Positions 28,501-40,500 of a DNA stretch of 64,000 nucleotides are shown piece after piece (position 1 is the first letter of the stretch; each line of letters opens with the position of its first letter). The stretch spans positions 55,021,797 through 55,085,796 of the forward strand of contig OW028574.1 of NCBI GenBank assembly GCA_932294295.1, in the 5' to 3' direction. Both the position numbers and the translations under genes were made by a program. Source of the stretch: Alitta virens. Lineage: Eukaryota; Annelida; Polychaeta; Phyllodocida; Nereididae. The notes below the pieces were generated by a model. The model was given only the letters and a program-made list of their open reading frames with translations, was not told where the DNA came from and searched no databases.

Positions 28501-31500
28501 TTATGGACCTTGGTCATCCCAAAATGACCTCTTGGCCCATCTCAAGGTCAAAGCAGCCTCAGGCCACCAACACAGCCACATGAAGACTGCTTGGCTAGTC
28601 ATCTCTTGACCCCTGGTCAGATGATTGGCTACTTGACAGGACCACACTCAGATCACCGACAACCTAACCCAACACTGAAAGCATGTGCAGCAAGCCAAGA
28701 AAGCCATTTAGATTTTCACACATTTGTGACTCTTTTTGGTATAATTATAATTTAACTCTGAGGTTAACAACTGCACCTTGGGTTACAATGTCATATAACG
28801 TGACAGTATCATGCAACATGTACTTAGTAACGAGAAACAAAATGCTGCCAACTTCATTGTCATCAAAAAAACTACTGATTTCTTGGAGAGATGAGCGAGG
28901 CTGTCACCTTCAAAAGTATTCATTCTGACTTGAACGTGACCTGAGCCGTGCATGTTTGTCACGATGCGCAGAAATTAACTTCATTTTAAGCACCAAAGTT
29001 TTCTGATTTCAATCCGTTTTCTCATTTGAAAACGTCAATCTTTTTCACAACAGCCACTGCATCATTTGAAAACATTTTATTTAGCACGTAAAAACATCAT
29101 TTTGCATAATAACACCAGGATTCAGCAGTTGTTAATGCTCCTTTGAGGCAGATTCTGGAGGTCAAACCTGACACGACAACTAATGGAATGTCACAAAAAA
29201 GAAGTTGCACTGAGAAATGCCTAAGATCTGAAGGAGTGCACTGCAGTGACTAATGTTTAAGCAAGGATAATGTGGTTGCTTTTTTTTTTGCATGAAAGAA
29301 TTTTATGGTTAACCCTGCTTGTTGGCAAACCGTGTATTTAGGTAGTAAGTTTGTTTTGTGTTCTTTCCTTTGTAAGTCTCAAGACAGCGCACCAATTTAC
29401 TGGTGTCACAAAATTCAAACCATAGGAAAGAGAGATTTTTGAGACCTTAAGAGATGAGCGAGGCTGTCACCTTCAAAAGTATTCGTTCTGACTTGAACGT
29501 GAGCTGAGTCGTGCATTTTTGTTACGATGTGCAGAAATTAACTTAATTTTAAGCACCAAAGTTTTCTGATTTCAATCCGTTTTCTGTAGAGAAGAGAGAG
29601 ATTTTTGGGACCTTGAGATTTTTAAGTACTTATTGTGAGAGGTTATCTTACAATAGGTCTTCTTGCTTCCAATTATACTTGGAAAATCGAATATCAGGGC
29701 CGTAGCCAGCATGATGCAGAGGAGGCCATCGCCTCCTCCGGTGCAGGTCAATTGTCACGCCAAGACCATTGCACATTCCTGTAATACTCTTAATCAAACT
29801 ATTACTATGGAGTTCGCCTCGCCTGATTTCAGCCTCTGGCTACGGCCCTGAATATCGGCACAAATACAGATTTCAGGACTTGATATATTGATATAATTAT
29901 GTTATAACCTTCAAATGGAAATCTAGCAATCAACTTACCTTGGTGGCACACGCATTTATATTCAACGTCTGAAATATTTCTGCATCTAATGGAATGGCGA
30001 CCACATGGTTCAAGGTATTCACAAATGTTGAGTCTCTCACAATGCTTTCCATAACGCCCGTACTCGCAGTCGCAGACATATTCACCATCCACGGAATTGC
30101 ACATGCCCCCAAAGAGGCAAGGGTCATCGAAGCAAGGGTTGTAGTTCTCACAATCGTATCCATGGTAACCAATGGGACAATCACATTCATACAGGAACTC
30201 ACTGACATTCCGACAAGTCCCGCGGTTCTGACAAGGAGAGGAAGCGCAAGGGTTGAAGCTGGAACAGTCCTTTTCGAAGTACCCTACCGGGCACTGGCAC
30301 TCGAATTCCGTTTCCGTTACATTGACGCACACTCCTCCATTCTTACAAGGCTCTCCAGCACAGGGGTCAAAATACTGACAAGCATATCCATGATACCCAG
30401 GAGCACAAACACAATTGTATTCTCCATCAGCGATGGTTTCGCAAGTGGCTCCATTGTCGCACAGGCCCGTTTCGCAAACATCGTGGAATTGACACATCTT
30501 ACCAGCAAATCCTTCCGGGCAGCTGCAGTGCACTTCATCCTCCCCTTCTACTAGATATCCACCATTGAAGCATCTCAAGTGGCCATTGTCATCTTTGCAA
30601 TCACCTTCTTTGCCAAAGCAGGCTCGTCGGTCAGACGTTCGCGAACAATCATCATCGTCATCCCGACCGCATCGTCGAACGCAACGGTATCCCGGAGACT
30701 CCTGTGTCAACTTGCAAGCGTAGCCTCTTCCGCAAGGGTCCCTGAAGCAGGCTGAAACACAAAGATTAATAGCTTTCAAGATGCAGCACAGCTGAGATAA
30801 ATCATATCTGTTGGGTCACTTAACTGCTATGTCAACTGCGATCATCATTCCTCAATGACAGGGTCACAGCCAACCAACCTGACCATGTTTTATCTACAGA
30901 GAGATACGCATCATATCCCCAGGCACATTCGGGTTGGCTAACTTCACTAACTCCCTGCATCAAATATTCACCACATACGATATGACCTGGCGATATCTCA
31001 CTATACCAAGCCTGTTCAATCATAGTCCTTCATGGTGTTGTGTCGTACAAAAGAGCCATTGGACCTACACAGCATCAAATTTTCAGAACTCATCTGTATT
31101 GTTTAGCACTTTATATTAACAGCCTTTTAAAGAAGGATGTGCTTATTTGAATTCAAGAGGTAACTTTGCTTCAATCGGAAGCATTAAATATGAGCCTCTT
31201 TCAGAAGTACAATTGCAACCAGCTACATGTTTGATGTAGTGACATTACTGCCTTAAATTCGCCAGACTGCCCACCATTATAGCCGAATGCAATGAAGTGT
31301 ATTCTAGTTTTTCAAGTGTACTTGTCACGTTTCCATTGTTTGAGATTCCTGGTCACCAATGTGTATATGCTCTTTTGTTAAAACCAATTATAAGCAGGTT
31401 TTTCTCCATTAAAGTTTGCTTCTTTGTATTGTATTTAACTGTAATTTTGGGCTTAACTGTATTCTAACATTGTAATGCACCTTGTAATGTACCTAATCAT

Positions 31501-34500
31501 TAAGTCAACCTCATTATTGCGACCGGTAAAGCTTCTACCCAGTCTTAATGGCGAGTTAATACTGAAATAGCATTTTGCTTTAAAGCAACACAAGCCAGTG
31601 TAACTAAAGCAGGTATGAAAGCAAAAACCTGAAATGGAATTAACTTCCAATAGGCAGATATATTCTACTAAAAGAACTGTTATTGTCCACTGTGGTCGTT
31701 GCATAGCAACTGAATCTTTCTGCAGCATATTTGACAGTGGTCAGCCCAAAGCCATCATTGGAATTCTACCTGTTAAGCATTTATTTTACCTGTGCTGATA
31801 GCATCCATATATTTTAGAGGTTTTTAAAAACACTTCAACGTATGAACCGTTTTGTGCATTAATTCGATCCACTGTCTATATAATCTATATTGTGTTGGCC
31901 AAAAACCATCCAATTATGAATAAAAGCCTTTGGGCTGGTCACTATCAAATTAAAGTCACTGACCATAATTAAATATCACATTATTTTGATTTTCAAATGT
32001 ATGTGACACCATAGAACTGATAACTTTTACATTTTTCAGCAATCTTATCAAATTAAATTTTTTGCAGAATAGCTACATTTTGCAGAAGTAAAGTCACAGG
32101 TTTTCAAGGAAAAAAACCCATCAGTGTGCTCCTGGAAGAAAATAATGAAATGGGGAGAAAAAATACATATATATAGGAAAAGAGAAGGCTAACAGGTATG
32201 AGTGAAACCGTCTACGAGAATAGTACAAAGATGTCACACTGGAGCAAGATTCAAATGAGGAATGAGACAATGAAGTACACTGCTTGCTTGGTCTTGTCTG
32301 TTCACGTGCAGAGCGAGAGGCAAAACGTGATGTCATCAACAGAAAATATCGTTTTCTGCTTCTAGCTACATGTGTCGGCATTATAATCTCCGACAGGCTG
32401 TAGGCAACGATAGCGCTGCCGATTACGCCTCAACGCGCTCTCATAAGACTTCCGCCGAACGTCATAAGCGTGACGTGGTGACGTATGAAGCGCGTAGCCG
32501 GAAGTCATCCTATTAGCGCGCTCTAGCGGTAGAGGGGGGAGTTAAGAGGGAAGCAATCTGGTAGCATTCTCAAGAGACTGTATTTTGCTCTGGTGCTGTT
32601 GGCACTGTTGCTCCCCCGAACCGCACGAAACACCATTTACTGCTTAATCCGAACTGTAGACAGCGGAAAATTGCCGCACGCTCCAAATCACTTGGTTTTT
32701 ATCATCTGATGTCAGTCGTTGGCAACAAGTCACAGTGTCAACATTTATGCTGCTGCTGCTGCTGCTGCTGTTGATGCTGGGGGTACAAATATGCCCCCGA
32801 CCCTAAAGTAGATTAGCTTGGCTGCAAACAGCGGAAAGGGAAGAGATCACTAATGATGTATTTTCCTCCTTAACATGTACTATAAGTCAAATGACTGCAT
32901 AAACACATGCTCATTTATGTCTGCATTAATATGGGCAGTTTGTAACTATAATGATGCTTTTTCATTAGACTAAAGTACTAAATCCTGTCTAATGGGTGCT
33001 TTACGATAATCAGGCCTCAGGGTAAATTTTGAAGTCTCTGGATTTGCACTGATATAATGTAGCTAGAAAATTATATGAAGATTTGTTTTGGTTTCATAAT
33101 AATAAAACATCACTGTAAATTTAGCATCAATTAAAATAGCATACAGATACGAATAACCATAAATTTGCCCCTTATGCTTAGACGTCTAACCATTGAAGAA
33201 GTTCTTCTTGTGGTATGAACACCGAGAAATTTGTCGAAGTCCAGAAAAATTTCATGGACACCATTATTCCCATGATACAAACTTATTAGGACTAATTGAA
33301 GGTCATTGCCATTATGATGTCAGCAAAAGCAGTGGCACCTCCTACTGGCAGAACACCCTAATTATAATTCATGTTCTACATGGCGGAACAAAATGATAAG
33401 TACTAGATATCTAGTATCTTAAGATACATATTTTATTTAAAGCTGCATTGTCAGACGGTTTTTGTACCAAAAAAAAAAGCTATCCAAATGAAAGAAAATG
33501 CTTCTTACTGATGAATTCGATGGTATAAACTTAGAAATTATTGCCGGAATTTATTACATCGACTTTGTTTACATTTTAGCTAATTATTGCAACGTGATGG
33601 AGAGCGTCGCCCATTCGCGATTTCACTGTCATTTTATGATAAATTTAGGTCAGAATGGTTTCAATTCATGCGAAAAGCAAAACACCTACACATTTTTTTA
33701 CGTGATAAACTTGAAATTTTGAAAATCGGACGAAAATTGAGGCACAGAATAATAAACTACATTACGAACCGACGACGCTAATGACGTTCGTTTGTGCCTC
33801 GTTTTCATTTCATTGGCCATAAAAGCACTTGCTATGTAAACAAATCGGCAATTTTTGATGGCATGAAAAATTAAATGATGGGGTATGTTTATTAATTGTA
33901 TAGAGATATAGTGAATATAGCAAGGCCCTGATGGCATTCAATCAGTTTAGAAGACAATGAAATGAATGCAACCAATTTTGGTCACTGTCATATTTAGTGA
34001 CAATGCAGCTTTAAAGTCGTGTGTAAAAACAAATAACATGAGCAGAAGCTTTGGTCGACTAAAGCAAAGTACACGTGTATGTCGTATATTCTTATCTTCT
34101 TCTTTTTTTTTTTTCTTTTTTTTTTTCTTCAATATACTTAGGTACATTATTCTATTCAGTATAAGAAGATTGTCTGAGCAGAATACGTCACCACGGTGAT
34201 CCATCAAGCAGATTATCCATGTAACATAAAGGTAAGTCGTATTTCCTTAAAAGTCTAAGAAGCATAAATTATTCATTTGGTCATTTTCCAGATATATCCT
34301 TCCAAATCGCGCCAACGTGGGAAAACAGAACACTAAAAGCTCCCTCATTAATCTGTTAGTCAAAAAGGCTACATTATAATTTGTTTAAGTGTTTAACTAC
34401 GTTATTAGACATTGGGACTAATAGTTTAGACTAACTGTACTGTATGTATAAAATGGCTATTTTTACTTTGTGAAAGCTGTTTTCCACACTTCATTCCAAT

Positions 34501-37500
34501 CAATCACCAAGAGTTACCAGTAATTCACCAACTACATTCTATGCAACAAAATTGAGACTACCCCTGTCCAAAACTACCAATATGGTCTGAAATAACAATT
34601 TCTTTCCTTATTTAACTGCAAAAATTTGACTGGGGTCACGTATAAAATTCTGGACCAGTGTGTACTACAATATATCATTCATATAAAACTACAGAATATT
34701 GTGCACATCCGCACCTTTTAGCCTTTCAGCAATAATGCACGTATATTCCATATTCGGTCTCCCTTGCTATACATGAATTACACAAACGGTGCAAAATGTA
34801 TATTTTATGTAAGAGACACGAGTTGCTTTGATGCTTAGAAACATGTGGCAGGCATAGATTGCAGAGAGGACCAGCTGTTTTTATTGAGGAATATGTATCA
34901 GGTTGCACACCCTATCTATCCTTACTTCAAGAAGCTTACACGCAATACACCATTCTGTGTTCCTCTCTTCATCTCCTGTATCTTACAGGGATCATTTTCA
35001 AGAAGCAACTTGCAACAGCTAAGCAGAATGCTGCAAGTAGGTCCTGGTTCTTCAGTTTATGTCCAACAAAAAAAGTGCAGAAAAGCATGCTGCATGATCA
35101 TGGTTTTTCAGGTACTTTGTCAGGGTGTGTCATGTGCGAGGAATCCACTTTGTAACTGAATCCATCTGCTTGGATGGTTAGATCTTATACCTTAGATATA
35201 ATAATAAATGTCTATGTCATTTTGTACATCTATGTTACGTTTATGACAATAAGAAAAGGAAAAAATTCCTAATTTAACTTCAACTAACAATCCAGACCAG
35301 TTCATTGTAATATATAACTCCGAGAATTTAATCATCCAGTTGAAGGGAATTCAATCTAGAACAACTAGTATGAACAGACCGAAAGCAATTTGAATATAAC
35401 GGTGCATTGAAACCTTTTAAGCAGCTAAACGGTGAGAAAGACGTTTGACCATATCTTATTGCTGAGTTGCTTAAGGGCAAAATCAATGCTGCCTCATAGA
35501 GCCCTTAAGGTGCCCTCAGGCAGACCTTAATCATCCCATGTTATCACAGCGTTTCCTACAAAGTGATCAATCAGTCATTAACATGGGTGGGTTCACAGAG
35601 CTTCGGCATCAATCACACAACAATTGCTCTGATTGATATGGGAAAGCAGAGAGGAGAGCCTGAACATGGTGCAGAGCAGGTGCCAGCTTGGTGAGGCAGC
35701 AGCCAAGAGCATTTTTAAAGGAAAATGGGAATGGATTACGGGAGTTTTCATGTTTATGGGGCAAATTCTAAAGGTGATTTTCCGTTTAGTGATAATAGAT
35801 AGCAATAGTTAAGAATACAATTTCAATGATAAAGTCTATGCATTTTGATAATATGAAGACGACATTGACATGACATGGATTTTTTTGGCTTCAAGATTTC
35901 CTTTACAAAGGAAATCTTGCAGCCAAAAAAATTTGACAGCAAAAACCACAAAGGCTGACCCGTCATGACCACAGAGAGATTGCCATCAGAAATGGACCAA
36001 GATTGCATCTTGCAGCACATTAGCTTGCAAAGAAAAAAGGAGTCACAACAAGTCAAGTCAGAGGAATCAACTGGAAGGCACCATCTCTTCGGCTGGCAGC
36101 TACGGTGACATGAGCCCGAATCATCATTTGAAATAGTGCGAAGCGACGGGAATCACACAAATGTGGTGGCCTGAAGGACACATTTTATCCTGCGACAATC
36201 ACCCACGATGGATTACGGCCAAGGTCAGCGATAAGGTCATGGTCTGACCTTTCGGTCACCACAGCTCGCAATAACAACATACAATGGCCTCCAGCCGAGC
36301 TTGCGGCAATCGTTTGTGAGATGAGGTCCAGCGACAAATGTAGATGCTTGGACTAGGGACGTCGACCGTCCTTACCAGGCATCTTAGTGCTGTCCTTTAA
36401 CGTGCCACAATCAATAGTCCTCAATGACACCGCGTGGTGATTTCTTTTGGATTTATTGCCTCGGTGGCTTGCGAGCCTCCCTTTTCAATGCTACAATTTG
36501 GAGCAACCACACAACCCTAGGTTGAGCTCCACAGGACATCGCAGTCTGGCCAAGTCTCTTGAGATAGCATTCTCTTCGTGGTCCAGCTTGAATAGCAAGC
36601 AGTCTGCAAATGGCTGCGTTTACCAGCACTGAGTGCTTGCCATTTATTGCTGGCCCAGAGTGATTGTGCAAAAGCCAACTCACTTCCTTCACTTGAGAGC
36701 ACCGTATTCTCAGTCCGCTGTCTTCCGCGACCACCATCCGTCTTGTCGCCTACTTGCCTTGGCATTCAAGTGAAGCGTCTTGTTCGGAGAAACTATCACA
36801 ATCACCATACAATTACCAAGGAGTGCACCAAGGAGAAATGGCCTTCTGTCCTTTAAAATGGCCCACCAAGGACGGACAGCCAGGGTGCCTTGACTTATTA
36901 CAGCCTATTGCTCCTCATGAATATTTCCATTTCATTAATATTGCTCCTCATATAAGGCTCCTCTGTGTTGTGCATGCTTAATATGGCAAACACAAGACCT
37001 GCTATTACTCTACTTTCTTAACCAAGTTTAAGTAACTAAGTGTTAAAGTGGCTGTGAAACCTTCAAGGTGTAAGTAGAATGTACTGCATTGTGTATACTG
37101 CAACTTTCATATCATATCTTGGAATATGATATTATTCTGATATGAACCATTAGTATAATTTATCAGCCTTCGGATGACTCTGACCAGAAAATTGGTTCCT
37201 TTCAATGGTTTCATTCTTAGGTAACGGGTTAATCTGATCTATGGATATCAGCTATAATTTTTTACATCTACTACAAAGGAATCATCAGCATTGTGTGCCA
37301 CTGTTTTTGCCTTTTAAATTAGGCAAGGCTTATTCAATATCAAGTGAACTTGCTGAACAGTGCAGATATATGTAAATTTCAAGGCAAGAAGTGTGGACTG
37401 GCAGGTCTCTTGTCTTTCCAGTCACAGTGCAGATTGGCTCGTGTCTGTCCTACTGACTCATCTTGATTGTCTCCAGGCTGACAAACGTCCTAGGCAAAAG

Positions 37501-40500
37501 ACTTGCTCAGATTACATTACAGCTTGAATAAAGGGACTGTTCCACACAAGTTTAAGACAGGCTGCATGTGTGAAGACGTATTGCTCAACACTTGGAGAAT
37601 GCCTAAACTTCCAAAGCCCACTCATTCTTTCTCAGTTGCCACACAATAAAATGTTACGGCTGCATGGGACCATGGTCTTGTTTCCAGGGCAATGACTTCT
37701 GATCACCTGAACAGAAAGGGCACAGCCGCAATATATGCAGTGTATTATCTGTTCTTGTTCTAACAGCGACAGTGACAATGGCACTTTGTGAAAGAAACTA
37801 TTGACTAATTAGTAAATTGTTTCAGTAACTGATACTCTTAATCTACTGATCCTATCATGAGAACATTTTAGCCATAATGCAATTTTCCATCCTGGTTAAA
37901 TTGTTGATGTGAGCCTGTCCATCTCTTCTATATCACATTCCACTTTCCTCCTAAATTCATACAATAGATGAGCGATGCTTCCTCAGTACAATGGATGCAA
38001 ATCACATTTCATTTCTGCAGCTTTTTCAAGGGTACATCAATGTCAATTTGGGGATGGCGATAGCAATACAAGGTCACAAGGTGCACCCAAAGATGAACGA
38101 TTTTGGGCGGACTGGATTTCATCAGGCCGTGATTTGGATGGAATCTCATTATTGTATTATTTATGACGTTTCAGTGCATGTGAAATGTTCTGTTCACAAC
38201 ACTCTGCACAGTATTGGAGTACTCTATAGTAGTGGAGTACACTAGAGGAAACAGGAAGCCTAGTGGTCAAGGCATTGGTCATTTCAACACATTGGCCAGT
38301 CTGCTGAAGGTCCGGTATTTGAATCCAGATAGAACACTCTTCGTGTTTTTTGTCCACTTTTTTTCTTTGTTTTTTCTCTATATATTGCTTTTTTCTCTCT
38401 CTTTTTTCCCCCTGCTTCTTCTGTCCCTTGTACTTGTATTTTCTTTACTTTATTTATGGTATAAACTACTAACAAGCTTTGCTTTTGGGTGTATTCCTGT
38501 AGGTTTTGTTCTTTAAATTGACTTTTGGATATATTTGATTTATTTGTAATAATATTTTGATACGTTTGAAATGTCTGTATCACGCACCTACGAAAAATTT
38601 TTTTTTATCCAATAAGCTACTTAACCTTTTTGCTAACAGGACTTTCATTTAGAGACGTATTCTATGGATCTATCAGCTACACCGCAGCTATAGACTGCGA
38701 TAGCAAATTGGCAGTGCATTGCACTCAGCAGATCAAGGCCCGTCCGCAGATTAAAGTACGTACTTAAAACAAGGTACGTCCTTAGATAAAAGGATGGGTG
38801 TACTTGAATGAAAGGACAATGGTTTATGGTTTATGGTTGAGATACCATTTTGGCATATTAAGTAATTCCTGCTTAAAAGTGGACTACCTCAAAACGTCCT
38901 TCCTTTTAAGGACTCTCGTACAACGAACGAAGGACGCTACAATAAAAATGAAAATTCCAGCAACCTGTACTACATTCAAAGGACGTCCTTTATTCTAAGG
39001 ACATACTTAGTACAGAGGTATATGGTGCTCCAAAGAAAGAGGCAATTATTGGACAATGCCCACATATAAATATATATCCATCAAATCCATTTTAAAGAGG
39101 ACAATCTGTACTACAACTTGGTGTTGTGTTCAGTCCTGCCACTAGTAAATTGTGGCTGCAACACAGACCTGCTCAGGGTCTATGCTGAGGCAAGTGAAAA
39201 ATGCCTCACATGAGAGTATAGATGTAACATGGTCCTCCTTTCCAACCCTTCATCAATTAACCATGGTGAGCTGCATGGATTCAAAGGACTGCATTCTTTC
39301 CGAAGTGAAATTGTCTTGAATATTATGTTAGAATTATGCAAAGTGCACTTTTAAAATGTAAATTTCAGACAATAACAGTTTATGTTACACTCCATAAATC
39401 CAATGACACAGTTGAAATTCGTGAAAACCGCATCTTTAAAAATTTTTAACATTCGTATTGCGAAACAATATATTGCTGCTGATTTACTTAATATTGAAAC
39501 ATGGTGGTTGCATTACAGTTATTTGTTAGCACATCTTTTTTTACTTTTTTTCTTTATAATTTACCTTTAGCATTTTTGTTATTGTTTTAATTTGTCACAA
39601 TACGTATAGCTTGTCAGATAAATGCAAAAAAAAGATTGAAAATCTAGTTTTTCAACATTAGAATTTTAGGGTGACCTTGTCCTTTTTTTCTGACAATTTC
39701 CTTGTCTCAGAAACGCCCCAAAAAACGTCTTTTGACACAATTATTTTTGAGTTTTACTTTCAATATGATTTCCCATGTCAGTAGTAGGCCTACTTGATTC
39801 GCGGCTCCATAAGATATAACTGCATTATACGATCAAATTTCCATCTTACAATCTATTGAACTACTCCTAATCCAATAAATCACACAAATCTGGCATCTGA
39901 ACAAAGTAACATTCCATGCAAGGTTTGATTGCACTTGGTTTCATCATGGTTCCAGATCTCGTTTGAACTGTCGCTCAGTGCGAGATGTGACGTCACTTGT
40001 CTGACTTGCCACAGACTAATGGATCACTCACTTTAATCACCCCACTGTGTGTCACTTTGTTTTCACACTCTTAATATCATCTTACAACGTTCAATGGTAG
40101 CACCATCTATACTTATGCAGGCTCTGCTTGACTAAAAATGCATGTAAGTTTGTTTACTTATAATGACTAGAATATAAGTCAACATTTTATACATGTAAGT
40201 TGATCGTTCCTGGAATATGACTGCTGGTTTATGTAGTAAATTACATTAGACAATGTCATGTTAGTCGAAAGAATGTTACTTCACATGATATTTTAAACGG
40301 TTACACTACTTGAAGCTTTCTTAGACCATACATAATTATGTGGTATTTATTAATATGCTTTAGCCTGCTTTAATATAAGAAAATAATGAAAAAAAGTATG
40401 AAGCTCACTTATCAGGCAAAATATGCAACATCTAAGGCAATCAACTGACACAATCAACTGACACAATCAACTGACACAATCAACTGACACAATCAACTGA

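Larger units (their letters stand above)
20447..29938. other. 9.5-kb intron, repeat-rich, with candidate regulatory block
   Basis: Holds SINEs (21664, 24330, 25380, 26138), a LINE fragment (22855-23345), an AACC-rich tract (21330-21660), a CTG-rich tract (26683-26722), a nuclear-receptor half-site cluster (28422-28550), a 135-bp direct repeat and a small DNA transposon near its 5' donor (29695-29850). No extra EGF exon was found. Confidence 0.65.

Noticed and set aside
29994..30554. 186-codon plus-strand ORF
   Set aside because: It lies antisense to the EGF exon. Its open frame follows from the regular Cys/Gly codons of the EGF array on the other strand.
32121..32381. 86-codon minus-strand ORF next to the CpG block
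   Set aside because: Ser/Arg-rich with no signal peptide, and no splice donor in frame that would join the EGF exon convincingly. It could be part of an untranslated first exon.
35880..35931. microRNA precursor
   Set aside because: The arms are almost fully complementary with a 2-base centre; no normal terminal loop.
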